Source: Tillandsia leiboldiana
Taxonomy: Eukaryota; Streptophyta; Magnoliopsida; Poales; Bromeliaceae
Direction: 5' to 3'
Length of the DNA: 64,000 nt
Assembly: GCA_029204045.2 (NCBI GenBank)
Contig: CM055077.1
Coordinates: forward strand, 17,746,584 to 17,810,583
Both the position numbers and the translations under genes were made by a program. Shown one piece after another: positions 11,701 to 22,875 of this stretch (position 1 is the first letter of the stretch; each line of letters begins with the position of its first letter). A model generated the notes under the pieces. It was given only the letters and a program-made list of their open reading frames with translations, was not told the DNA's origin and ran no database searches.

Positions 11701-11942
11701 CGTTCGTTTGTTCGAAAAGTAGGGGAAAAAAATGTTTTCGAGATAAATATTTTTTTATAAAAAATATGTCTTTTTAGTTTTTCATCCGTTCTGTTTTTAA
11801 AAAAACAATTTAAAAAAAAATAATAAGTTTTATAAAAGAGATTAGTGTTTATTTTCTGAAAAAAAAAATCAGAAATTACTAATCTTTTATAAAATTGTTT
11901 TTTTTTTGAAAATAACTAATTCTTTTTAGAATCAAACGAACG
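11701..11942. mobile_element. AT-rich fold-back element (MITE-like)
   Basis: Outer inverted repeats are CGTTCGTTTG at 11701-11710 and CAAACGAACG at 11933-11942. Inside are longer arms around TTTTATAAAAGAGATTAGT (about 11828-11846) and ACTAATCTTTTATAAAAT (about 11878-11895), so most of the element can fold on itself. No clear target duplication was found. It lies about 180 bp upstream of the candidate ATG at 11520, in what would be the gene's promoter. Confidence 0.55.
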
Positions 11943-12099
11943 AAAAATTAAAGAAAAAAAGAAAGAAAATTTCATTAAAACTTTTTTTAAAAAAAAAAAA
12001 AATTCATACTTTTCTAAGAAACCAAATAACTTGTTTGTTTTTCTTACCATTTCTATGATGTTGTTTATTTCTAAGTCATTTCGACTTTTCAACTCCGGA

Positions 12100-12690
12100 C
12101 CAAGATCGACTTGTCCACACCAAAGTGAGATAGCTATGGAATCATTTAGCTATACTCGGCAACAACGACGTCCTCTGCTACTAACGCCACCTCTGCTTGG
12201 GTCGCATACATGTGCCCTCTCGGGAGCCTATCGTGGCCCCTCGTACTGCCGTGACACTAGTAGTCGTCCTGACTGGAAGTAGGTGGGTGGGGTCCCTTGC
12301 CCCGAAGTAGTCGGTGCTGATGCCGATGAAGGTATAGGTGATGGGCCTCGCGGGCACTCAGATCGGAAGTGGCCCTCCTGGCCACACAGAAAGCACTTGC
12401 CTCCACGCTGCAGGTATTGTGGTGGCACATGAGGTCCAACACAAATCACGCAACGCGGCGGCCGCCAACTGTCGGGTCCTCCTCGGTGCGAAGATGAGCC
12501 GTGTCCTCCAGACTGGCTCCTCGAGTGCTTTGTCAGCTTCCTCGAATTGGGCTTGTGACTTGCACCCTCGACTGCCGCTCTCTTACCTCGCGCCCTATCA
12601 AGGGCTTCTCTCTCTTCCTTTGTAATCTTCGCGCCTTTTTCCACGATCAAGGCGCGATCCACAACCTCCCGGTAGGTTTGGAGGTTTAGG
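12100..12690 (-). pseudogene. Gypsy gag C-terminus with zinc knuckle and start of protease, remnant
   Basis: Minus-strand reading from 12690 down: NLQTYREVVDRALIVEKG, then a basic linker, then a CX2CX4HX4C zinc knuckle CFLCGQEGHFRSEC, then a proline/serine-rich linker. After a stop at 12228 recognisable protease-leader residues continue for about 100 bp. The zinc knuckle binds retroelement RNA during particle assembly. The gag N-terminus is missing because an LTR end begins exactly at 12691. This fragment retains the very knuckle that the intact tandem element at 46024-63154 has deleted. Confidence 0.75.
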
Positions 12691-13530
12691 TGTCACGCCC
12701 CGGGGTCGAAACTGCGATCCGGGCTCGTCAACAGATCCGCCATCCATACGGAAAACCCCGCATAGGCGAAGCGTCTAGGTTGCAAAAGATAGTACTAACA
12801 GCTATACAGATATCAGAGCGAAAAATAAACTGCTGTAAAGTAAAAGTCCAAACCACTGTACAACTGAAAAAAATAAAGGTACAAGATTCATCTCCCAAAA
12901 ATAATAATACATAATCTGATTCACATGAATAGTACAGATAAAATCCTCCTATATAACATCTATGAATCCAAAAAGGGATGTAAACTAAAACAATAAAATA
13001 TATCAGTGTACAGTAAAATCCCACAATCCAGGATGGTACATTTATCTCACCAAAATAAACTACATTGGTAGGGATCTATCTCGCGACTCCCTATCCTCGA
13101 TCCGTCGAGCCAGCTAGAGCAGGGACGGAAGGAAAAGTCTCTACAAAACCGTCACCAATAGAGGGTGTGAGAACTACGTCAATCAGTAGTTCTCAGTGGG
13201 TACCGTCTCCATGCCCAACGGTCTGCCCACTAAGTCTACTAGAGGTATAGATAACAGAAATACTGTAATAATAAAAGGATAAGCTGGAAAGAAATCTATA
13301 GCTATCATAGCTCTATCTACGATGCTCAAAGGGTGAAACAGATGATAATATGCAACCACTCGAACACGAGGTGCTCAATCGACCCAATCGTAATGACTGC
13401 CCAAAAAGGGCCCAGTCAAACCTGCGCCCACCTTGTAGGACCCCTGAACCCCATGCAGCTTTTTCCCGTGAATCCACTGTGCAAACACCTGTTGATGGTG
13501 TGTTTAGTCCATAGTACATCCAAGGGATGC
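12691..13530 (-). mobile_element. Gypsy LTR, 3' part, minus strand, inserted in the gag remnant
   Basis: Starts TGTCACGCCCCGGGG, the complement of the family's LTR end. Moving into the element one finds the conserved hairpin (arms 13192-13206 and 13218-13234) and a candidate micro-exon (13096-13140) with TTTTGTAG before it and a mutated donor GATAGG after it. The sequence is a diverged relative of the LTR ending at 16859. The U3 end was not located, so the right limit is approximate. Confidence 0.55.
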
Positions 13531-16500
13531 CACAGATGGACCATGTGTGTTATTGTTAGCTGGGTTGGCCTTCGGCGGCTTTTGCCGAATTTTAGAAAAG
13601 GTTTGAGGGCAATCGGATGTTGGATTTGGATTCAGCGCGGAAAAACGCTTGAAAACGGCTTTTTGTTTGCTAATTTCTGAGTCCGGATGCCCAAAAACGG
13701 ACACCCGGAAGTTTTATTGGTTTTCTAGTGCATGGGGAGCCGTGGACCGGCGGGGGTGCCACGTGGCAGCCCCTGATTGGCCGACGCACGCGGCTGGGTC
13801 CACGGAGTACTTTGGGAAAGGCGGGGTGCATCGCGTAGGCGTGGACCGGCGGGGGTCCACGTGGCGTCTCCGGATTGATCGGGTGCAGGCGCGCGGTCCA
13901 GGGAGTTTCTGGGCCGGTGTATGGACCGGCCCAGGGACGCGTGTCGTTGCGCTATTGGCGGGCTCACAGCGCCGGGTGCACGGAGGCGCACGCTGGCGCC
14001 TCGGGCCGCGTGCGCGGACGGGGGCGCCATGCCCCGCTGTCGCGGGCGTACGGCGGCACGACGCGTGGGTTGACCCGTGTGGGACACGCGGCGGCCAACG
14101 GGAGGCCTTCTACGGCTGTCCCCTGTTACGGGGACATGGAGGGAATTTTTGAATTGTTCTTTTTCTGTTTTGGCTTAAATCCTTACCGAGTTCGCTTCTT
14201 AAGGGATTTTGCACCACTTCGAGGCCCCTGCTCCACCCGAGTGCTGAAGAAGGATTGTTCTCCTTGAAGTACTGCTTCCAACCGTGGAACCCCGGATTTT
14301 TCGGCGACACGCTTCGCGAGGTTTCTAATTTTCCGGCGTGGCGCGACGTTTCCTTTTCGATGTCCTCCTTCGTCGCAGTGGCAGTGTGATGACTCCCCTG
14401 GGCTACTCCGACATTTGTTTTTGACGATTCTTGCGCCGACAGATTCATAAGAGGTAGGGCTTCATCTTTCATTTTGATCACGCATTTCTATTTTGACTCC
14501 TTGGCTCGGATCCCGAGGTAACTTGGTGACTCTTTTTCTGTGAGAAATTTTGGGACAGCAGTGGATTGTTGTGGCGATATCTTTGCGCACGAGTGTCAGA
14601 CGGAAACGAGCTTATACAACTTTTTCATCTACAGATCACAAGGAACGCGCTCGTATTTTTCTTGAATTTTTCTGAGATTTTATTAGAGGTGAAAATCACT
14701 GTTTCTCTGTGTACAATGCTACAGTCTTTTTGTGCTGAAATCTTTTGAGTGTACCACTTTGTCGAATTAATATCTTGACTTACCGAACTCAGATTTGGGC
14801 GTGCAAGCAGCCGTTTCGAAGGTATCGACGTGAGGATTGCTGTGATATTTTTCTGGGAATTTTCTGGGCATTTTCAGCAGGTTAAAATTAAGCATCTTTG
14901 TGACTGAAATTGTATGTGGTTGTAAGAGCAGTTTTGGGAACTTATGTGTAATTGTGGACTTTGTATTGTGCCCAGGAGAGTTGCGGGTGTTGCTGGACTC
15001 ATTGGAGTAGGAGATTTGGATTTACTTAGTATTTTCAGCTGTGGGATTTGGACAGTCAGCACTTCAGGTGGGTGGTTGTTGTATCCCTCTCCTTTGGTAT
15101 GCTCACTAGGAATATCATAATAACCCGATGTTAGAAATTGTTGATCAAATATTGATAACCTTGCATGCAAACAGGGACCAATTAATTGATAGCCTATCCA
15201 TAGAATTGAGACAATGGTATTGGAGCATGATCATTATGCTATAATCACTCCTGTTAAAGTGTTTATTTATCTGGAACAGCATGATCAGTTATATGTTAGT
15301 ACTTAGTGTATTATGCAAGAAGGGATCATCACTTTGAGATATTGGTATTGGAGTTCATTGTTATATCATGTTATCCACGTGAACAGATTGGTATATTGGG
15401 ACTTTATGATGTATTATATGTGAGTGCATTGTTGGACGCTTTTCCTTCTATTCTAGATGAGGACATTTGCATGCTTGTATGGACATCTAGATAGGCCACT
15501 TTTTCTGCTACACTATCATGCTGGAATTGACTTAGGAGAAACCCTGTTTATTATTCTTTTCTCCTTTCATTTGAGGCTTTGGGGTATTGCTCGGGTTGAG
15601 CAGGGATGTAGGATAGTGTAGCCGGGTTTGTTGAGTGAGTGTGTCATACCAGATTGGGGTTTCGGGTTATTGCGGTAATCGCGGACATTGGGCGGTTGAC
15701 CGGATGTTTACTTATGCATCAGATTGGGGATAGGATTCCTTTAGTGGACGGAGTTTCCACTTATTGAGCTGCATTAGATTGGGGGAGCGAGTTATCTTTA
15801 GTGGGGGGGGTTTTCCCCACTTCGATCATTGTCATGATCCAGTCCTGCTACAGTGATACTCGATACAGAGATACTTGTGATACTGATGACTGAGTAACTT
15901 TACTCGTGTGGGTCGCTCCCCTCGAGTGCCACTCCGGAGTGTGCGACTGGACGGATCGATGCCAGTCTGTTACTTTTGTGTGCGATCGGACGGTTCGATG
16001 CCGATCTGTTACTTACTTTGGGATGCGACCGTACCGGTCCGAAGTCGGTCTGTATCCCGTGATTGAGATATGGAGTTCGACAGCAGAGCAGGCAGTACCA
16101 GTGATTATTGGTCTGTCGATTGGGTTTATTCAGGCAGGCATTCATGTATTGACGCATACTTTTAGCTATTCTTTTAGCTCGGCATTTTAGAGGCATACTT
16201 GTGGTAGCATTCTCATCTGTAGTTATCTTTATAGCTTACCATCTTTTCTCCTCTTTTGCCTCTGGTAGACCTAGTGGGCTTGTCTGAGTTGAGGCTTTAC
16301 CCACTAGGGGAGGCTACTGTTTTTATAGTAGTTCTTACCCCCATCGTCCTTTCTTTGTTTTTCTCCCTTTGAGGCTTTACCCACTAGGGGAGGCTACTGT
16401 TTTTATAGTAGTTCTTACCCCCATCGTCCTTTCTTTGTTTTTCTCCCTTTGTTTTGCAGAGTCTTCTGCGGGAGTTGCTGGGTCGTCAGCAACTGATCGA

Positions 16501-16859
16501 GGTAAGAGGATGGTGGACTAGATAGAGAGTCCACCCGACAGTAGCTAGCTGGACTTTTGATGTACCCTTATCTTCTCAGACAGTCTTTTGTACTCTCTTT
16601 TGGGTCTGGCGTTAGCCAGCTGGTTGTATATTTGTGGTGTGCTGGGAGAGTACTTGTATTTATTTACAGTCGTTCTGTACTTTATTTTCAGCTTTGGTCT
16701 GAGATGTTGTAGTTTTTAGTTCAGCTCTGATTTTATACTCTTTTATTATTATTTCTTCTATCTGAGCAGGTTACCGACGCTTCGTGTACGCGGGAAATAC
16801 CGGGTGCACGGCGGATCTGTAGACGGGCCCGGGTTCTGGTTTACACCCGGGGCGTGACA
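13531..16859 (+). mobile_element. Gypsy LTR (LTR C), plus strand
   Basis: Ends CCCGGGGCGTGACA at 16859, followed by GATTAGG and TGGTATC, a truncated primer site in the same register as the intact elements. The left part (about 13735-14110) is GC-rich with repeated GTGGACCGGCGGGGGT and CCACGTGGC/ATTGG modules, typical of U3. The right part carries the conserved hairpin (16270-16278 with 16300-16308), a perfect 80-bp duplication, a candidate 42-nt micro-exon at 16460-16501 and an acceptor-like GAGCAG ending at 16769. The left boundary is a guess. ORFs up to 167 codons here are GC-rich frame artefacts. Confidence 0.55.
16291..16450 (+). repeat. Perfect 80-bp tandem duplication in LTR C
   Basis: 16291-16370 and 16371-16450 are identical, beginning GAGGCTTTACCCACTAG and ending TTTCTCCCTTTG. 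The duplication repeats the right arm of the conserved hairpin. Confidence 0.92.
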
Positions 16860-17304
16860 GATTAGGTGGTATCTCTACCCGCTATATAACCCTGGCTCAG
16901 CCGAGACTCATCTCACATTTCCGGCTGGTGAATGGCTCTGATACTAACTGTGACGCCCCACTTCCCAGGGGGTCACCCATCCTAGAACTACTCTAGCTCT
17001 AGCACGCTTAACTCTCATGTTCCTCTTGGATCTTGCTACCATCCAAAATGCTATAGCCGGGTTAGAGATTTAGTCCTATTATATCATTTATATAGAGGAC
17101 TAATCCAAATTCCGGGGGTGTTACAACTGTGACGCCCCACTTCCCAGGGGGTCACCCATCCTAGAACTACTCTAGCTCTAGCACGCTTAACTCTCATGTT
17201 CCTCTTGGATCTTGCTACCATCCAAAATGCTATAGCCGGGTTAGAGATTTAGTCCTATTATATCATTTATATAGAGGACTAATCCAAATTCCGGGGGTGT
17301 TACA
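16860..17304 (-). mobile_element. Truncated TRIM with two LTRs in direct tandem
   Basis: 16947-17125 and 17126-17304 are two identical 179-bp units; read on the minus strand they start TGTAACACCCCCGGAATTTG and end GGGGCGTCACAGT. Next comes a primer-site-like TAGTATCAGAGCC and internal sequence matching the complete TRIM at 30481-31054 (GCCGGAAATGTG, CTCGGCTGAGCCAGGG). The internal part breaks off at about 16876 and the second flanking LTR is missing. The order LTR-LTR-internal is abnormal. About 17 bp of LTR C's own primer region lies at 16860-16875. TRIMs are short, non-coding LTR elements mobilised in trans. Confidence 0.8.
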
Positions 17305-20300
17305 CACCTACTACCATTACATCTTCAGAGGACTGAAATTACGTAGGGCGTCCCACACGGACTGCGTCAACAAGTCGCGATAGCAAAGTAACAAGCCCAG
17401 CTCCGGAGCGGCACTCGAGGGGAGCGACCCCACCGAGGAAGTATTCGCGCATCTTTGTCAAGCTCAATATGGCTCATGCAGGCTATAGTCCAAATCCACG
17501 ATCAAACAGATCGACAAAACTCAACTCGCAACTCTAACCCACTGTCCGGAGGTACTCAACAGCCAGGACCACCGTCAACCTAAACGGCTCCCAAAACAGA
17601 ACACCCAACTCACCACACTAAATCGACTGGCCGGAGGTACTCAACAGCCGACAACAACGAAGGGTTCGGAAATTCCGAGAGACTAGCACCAACAACCCCA
17701 ATCAAACAAGAACAGGCTCCAGGCATAGCCTCCCGTAGTTCTCGACCCAAGGATGAAAACAGCCCTTAGAACCCAGATTACTCGAATCCTCTTCGGGTGA
17801 GGAAGTTTATATAAAAAGATTATATTTATTACTAAAAACCATTTTCACTCGAGCCCTCGCAAGATGAGGATAAAAGTAGTTCATTTTTAGAAAACCATCT
17901 TGATTTGAGGAAACTCATTTTAATAAATTTTAGTTCTTTAAGAAAATCAGTTAAAAACAAGTTTTATTTCCCAAACCCCGAAGGGCTAATGCCTTCACCT
18001 TAATCAAACAAGAACAGGTTCCGGCGACCCTTCGAAATTCGGGAAGAAAACCTTGGTTTACTGAAATCATGTGTGTCCAAAAATATTCTGGGTTCAAGGT
18101 CCTGCTATCACAACTCAACAACGCCACGAACACAGTGGCAATGAAACTGGTCGGAGAATACTCGACGACCCGAGACTACCGTCTACCCAAACGGCTCCCG
18201 ACACTAGCACGAAACTAGCCTCAGCTACCAGACTCCACTAGGCCCCCAGGCACGAGCGTAAAATGCGTCCTACACTATCCCGACCACTCGGCCTACTACC
18301 CGGGCGAGGAGAAACTCTAAGTCGAGGAAAACATGCAAGAATGTGTATGAAAGCTAGAAATACAAAAACTAACCCAAGTGAGAGTTTTCTACTAGTTTGA
18401 TTAAATACATACAAACATATGACGGGGTGCTAGTCAAGGTTCCACAATTTTACATTCATCATGGGCAATAAAAAAATCACTAACTCTATCATGCATTCAT
18501 CTCAACCAATACATGAAACACAACTCTATCATGCATGTCCACTACATGATAGAATTAGATAGCTGCCCGCTAGTTTTAGAGGAAATCCAACCCACCTGAA
18601 ACTTGACGATCCAAGGTCCGATCTGGCTGAAATTCGGCGTGCTTAATCCTCAGCCTCTTAAGAATCCAATGCAGCAAGAATCATCCAAAATCCCCGTCGG
18701 ATTGGGTGCAATCACGAAAACAACACACGCTGCGCAGATTTTCTCAGAATTTCAGCAATCACTCAAATGATAAATAGAATGCATATTCAGCATTAAATAC
18801 CTGAATTTGAAGCTCCCAACAGTAAATCTAAGTTGTCCTTTGTCAAATGAACATCTCCAAAACCTAAAAAAATCATCTTTAATTCTCCTTAATTAACAAA
18901 TTAACCAACATCACAATGCTGTCCAAAAATTACATACAAAATTCAGCATGTACTTCCATGAAGTATATGGACCAATCCAAAAGGAATTTTCTACATAAAT
19001 CAAAAGAGAAATTGCTCACCTTAATATTAAGAAGATATTCAAACTTTAAAATCCCGAAAATAACTGAGAAACCACCAAGAAATCTGCATCCCAATGCTCA
19101 ATCATCAAAATAAAACCCAAAACAAAAACTACTACAAACTCTGTCACAGGGTTACGAAGATCGATAATGTTACATAGGCAAACAAACTCCAAATCCAACA
19201 AGAAAGGTCTCAATGCGTTCCTCTTCGAGAGTAGATGCAAAACAAGCCCAAGAACTCCAAAATCCATGCACAAATCATCGAGAAAATCCATAAATACTAT
19301 GAACTATCCAAAAATCTGTTATGTGCACGAAGGCTCCAGAGATGGCATAAAAACTCTAAGAAAACTCAAGATCTGGGAGGAGTGATCAATATCAAAGTTG
19401 TAGGCCTACCTCGCGTGAAGATCCCAAACCAAAAATCAGCCAAAAACTCTAAGGGGTTAGCTCTGTAGAGGTCTCGCACTGAACTGAGACGGAGTTGGCT
19501 GAAAACAGCAACAATGGTGGAGCTCTCCAACTTGAGAAAGAATATGAAGATGGAGCTCCAATGTCCTCCAAAAATGCTCCAGGATAAAGGGGGAAGAAGG
19601 TGGACTCCCTCTGTAAAAGCTCTCCAAAATCCAAGTCCGAAAACCTCTCAAATAGTGGAGGTGAAGTCCCTTTTATAGCCCAGAATTTGCCCAGGAATTT
19701 CCAAACTTTTGGGTCCAGGGAGCACTTTCGGGCGCCCGAAACCTCTCACAGATGCCCTGCGACGAGCGCCCGGATCAACCACAACCGTCCATCGCCGCCA
19801 CACGTCGCTCATCCGCGCCCGCGCCCTCGGTCAACCCCGCCAACCAATGAGAAGCCGCCACGTGTCCTGCCTTATCCAATGGGCGCCCGACAGCATGATC
19901 TGCGCCGGCCAATGGGAAGCCGCCACGTGTCGCGCCTTATCCAATCCGTGCCCGCGTCGCTCCACCAATCACGCGCTGACACGTGGCGCCGCCTGCTCGT
20001 GCGCCTGCGCCTGCCCGCGTGCTTGTCCGCGGCCGCCGGCGCCCGCCCGCGGCTGCCCGAGCTACAGTAACGGGTACCCGATTCCCGTCTTAGGGCGTCC
20101 GAATCTAGAAAAAAATATCCAAATAGGCGATTTTGATCAATTTTTCATGCTGAATCCGATTCTGGCATCCGTTTTGCGCGCACACGCCTCTAAATCTCGA
20201 CGAAGGCGTCCAAATAGGTAATTTTGATCCATTTTTCGTGCTAAGTCCATTCCTCGTGCCCGTTTCGCGCACAACACCTCCATCACACAATAATGGGCAT

Positions 20301-20350
20301 CTAGAAGCCACTGACCACGCTGCTAACATTCACGGAGATCCGGGTCATCA
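17305..20350 (-). mobile_element. Gypsy 3' LTR, minus strand, truncated at its U5 end
   Basis: The LTR start, read on the minus strand, is TGATGACCCGG at 20350, directly after a purine tract at 20351-20363. Homology to LTR C is clear, e.g. the complement of GGGTCGCTCCCCTCGAGTGCC at 17415-17435 versus 15910-15930. That block lies about 940 bp from the LTR end in LTR C but only about 120 bp from the edge here, so roughly 0.8 kb of U5 is missing at the TRIM junction. The U3 part (19800-20000) carries repeated CCAAT and ACGTGTC motifs. The interior is AT-rich with no gene. Confidence 0.6.
19840..19990 (-). promoter_or_regulatory. Repeated ACGTGTC/CCAAT modules in U3
   Basis: ACGTGTC occurs at 19860-19866 and 19925-19931 and ACGTGGC at 19981-19987, each accompanied by CCAAT-type boxes about 10-20 bp away; the first two modules repeat with a 65-bp period. 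ACGTGKC is the core of abscisic-acid response elements in plant promoters. That they drive this LTR is inference. Confidence 0.4.
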
Positions 20351-20391
20351 CATCCTCCCCCACTAAAACAAAGTTTCGTCCTCGAAACTGA
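20351..20391 (-). other. Polypurine tract and conserved hairpin before the 3' LTR
   Basis: Minus-strand reading: AGTTTCGAGGACGAAACT (20372-20389, 7-bp perfect stem, AGGA loop), then TTGTTTTAGTGGGGGAGGATG up to the LTR at 20350. The GTGGGGGAGGA run is the primer for plus-strand DNA synthesis. The same hairpin sits before the 3' LTRs at 53214 and 60403. Confidence 0.75.
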
Positions 20392-21583
20392 ACATATCTC
20401 AAACGGGAGTCTCGAAACAAAAAGGTAGGTATCCATCAACACCGTCTCCAGCTCTTAAGTCGCCGCTCGCTCCTCGCGATTGCTCCTCAACAACAACAAG
20501 TACGACATGGCCCTGTTGCGCAATCCTCTCATCTCACGAGCTAGAATTCGCAACGGGCATCCCTCGTACTCCAGACACTCACTGATCTCAAGTGGAGCCA
20601 GTCAATCACGGGCGAGGGATCCAAAACATATGTCCTCTGAGCTGAGACGTGGAAAACAACGAGGACTCCAACAAATCGCGAGGGAAAAAGAGCAACTAGT
20701 GCAACACGCTCCAAAATCTCACCCTCGATACCAACTCATCCAAGAAGGGAAGGAGCCCAACATCAGGAACATCATCAACCCCTAACTCTCAGTTTAGAAA
20801 ACAGACGAAAACGGCGAAAAGTTCGAAGATCCCGAAAGGCCAGTGCTTTCACCTCAATCAAACAAGAACAGGCTCCGACACCATTCCCGTTTCTGGAGCA
20901 GCCTTTCGAAGTTTTCGGCCCGTTCGCGAAGCCTCGGCGTAAAGACGTGAAAAATAGAGAGAAATGTTGAAGTTGTTCCTGCTGTGGCTGTCACTCTCAG
21001 ATCCTGCCCATCCAAGTGGGCTGCTCAACGAAGGCTACAATCTAAAAGAGACCCCTAGAGACACAACCTCTAGCCCTAATCGTCTTATCTGCTCTAGTAG
21101 CGGCGCCTGTCGCGCGATCGTCAGGCTTAAGCTCTGCACTGCTCTCCTACTCAAAGCATCTGCCACTAAATTGGCCTTGCCGGGATGATACTGAATGCTC
21201 ACACTATAATCCCTCAGTAACTCTAACCACCGACGCTGCCTTAGGTTCAACTCTATCTGGGTGAGCAGATACTTCAAGCTTTAGTGGTTGGTGAAGATCT
21301 CACAATGCTGGTAAAGCCGCCAACTCAAGATCATACGTAGGGTAATTTTCTCATAATCCTTTAACCGCCGGAAGCATAGGCGATAACCCTACCATGCATC
21401 AACACACATCCAAGGCCACAGTAGGGGCGTCGCTGCAAGTAAACCTTTGCTGACAGGCCTAGTGATCCATCTTCTCTTCCACCATAATGAAGGTGCTCCC
21501 CAAGGTGAGACACTGGGTCTAACAACCCTCTATCCATCAGTTCCAACAACTGTGCCATCAACTCTCTCATCTTTACTGGTGCC
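20392..21583 (-). pseudogene. Gypsy (Tekay/Del) pol remnant with internal deletions
   Basis: Minus-strand reading gives, in order: the start of RT (MRELMAQLLELMDRGLLDP, near 21550), then directly RNase H (GLGCVLMHGRVIAYAS, near 21390), then the RNase H end (LNLRQRRWLELLRDYSVSIQ, near 21225, and ADALSR). After about 21040 the integrase core is missing, and the chromodomain region resumes (LRNRAMSYLLLLRSN, near 20510). RT catalytic residues and the integrase DDE triad are absent. The copia element at 21584 cut off the 5' half. Stops and frameshifts are frequent. Confidence 0.8.
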
Positions 21584-22842
21584 TGTTAACGATTTTTGTA
21601 TTGGCGTATTTCGTGAAGTGTTTTGAGTCTTGAAGATTGAAGTTGAAGAATTGTCAATCACATACATCAATATCAAGAAGAATGGATTCAAAATGATCAG
21701 GTACGTTTAATTAAATATTTTTGGTGACTTGAATACATTCTTATAGTTTAGAAACACTTGGAATAATTTTCATTGAATAAAAATAAAAAACTGGACATTT
21801 TATATGTTCTGGATCCGGATCAGGCACATCTAGTCCGGACCCCGAACATGATTTGGTTCATGCGAAATTTCAGTCCGGATCAACCTCTATCCAGTCCGGA
21901 CCCCGAACTATGTTTTTGTTATATCCCATGAATCAGTCCGGATCAGAACCATCCAGTCCGGACCCCGAACTTTTTTTCTGAAAATTTTTTTGTCAATGAC
22001 GACAGTCCGGATCAGACTTATTCCAGTCCGGACTGCCATGTGGAAAAAATTCTGTTAAGACAGTTTTTTATTTTTATCTCTTTCCAAAAGGTTTCTAACC
22101 TATAAATAGATCCTAATATCATCTTTTAGGGTATTCCAAAAAGGAATCAAAGGTAATCCACACATAGAGAAGAAAAGGTAAACACATTATGTTTTAGGTT
22201 TTCTTCTTCTATTTATCGATTTGATTCTAGGGTTTTCAATTTCTTTATTCTTTAAATAATCAAATCGATGAATACTTAGATGGTGTTTCCTTGTCTATCT
22301 ATGATCTAAGTATTCAAATATCATCACCACCAATAAACAAACAATGATTTTCGAAAGGAACATCGGCGCGTGGATTCGCGTGGCCTTGTGATTCAAGGTG
22401 CTATCGACTTCGTGGATTCGGAGCGAGGTGCGTTCGTGTGATCGACTCGTGCCAAATTGATGACAACCGTGGATTCGGTTAGACGTCGTGGATTCGACGT
22501 TGGACTTCGTGGATTCGAAGTTGGACGCAAATCGTGTGATCGAGGCGCGTTGAGGACTGCGGAGAAGATCTACTCGAAGCGTATGAAAAAGGTTGAGTCG
22601 TGGTGTTGCGTTATATCACCTTGTACGTGTTTAATCTTAGTAGATTTCCCGTGTGATCGGTCCCGTGGTTTTTTACTACTGTGATGGAGTTTTCCACGTA
22701 AAATCTTGCGTATATTTTTTATTTTTCGCATTGGGTTATTTTTACGCAAAGATTCCTGAGTTTTATTGTTTACACCTATTCACCCCCCCCCCCCTCTAGG
22801 TGATTTTGTCCCTATTTAGATCCTTGGATCCCATAACCCACA
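21584..22842 (+). repeat. 5' LTR of the SIRE element
   Basis: Runs from TGTTAACGATTTTTG to CCATAACCCACA; 1259 bp. The start matches the 3' LTR (TGTTAAGGATTTTTG). It holds seven AGTCCGGA motifs (21832-22032), a TATA box at 22101-22108, and a C-homopolymer near 22785 shortly before the end. Confidence 0.88.
22101..22108 (+). promoter_or_regulatory. TATA box of the SIRE 5' LTR
   Basis: TATAAATA, conserved at the same place in the 3' LTR (32772-32779), downstream of the AGTCCGGA cluster. Confidence 0.7.
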
Positions 22843-22844
22843 AC

Positions 22845-22856
22845 TGGTATCAGAGC
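22845..22856 (+). other. Primer binding site (tRNA-iMet type) of the SIRE element
   Basis: TGGTATCAGAGC two bases after the LTR end; complementary to the 3' end of initiator methionine tRNA, as in most plant LTR elements. Confidence 0.9.
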
Positions 22857-22875
22857 GGGAATAGGGTTGTAAACA

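Noticed and set aside
12338..12625. 95-codon plus-strand ORF
   Set aside because: Antisense shadow of the gypsy gag zinc-knuckle remnant on the minus strand.
13649..14267. Overlapping 120-167 codon ORFs on both strands
   Set aside because: GC-rich U3 sequence of LTR C; overlapping open frames with Arg/Gly/Ala bias and no recognisable motif.
19600..20221. 156 and 170 codon ORFs on the plus strand
   Set aside because: They lie in the U3 of a minus-strand gypsy LTR, with CCAAT and ACGT promoter motifs; no domain recognised.
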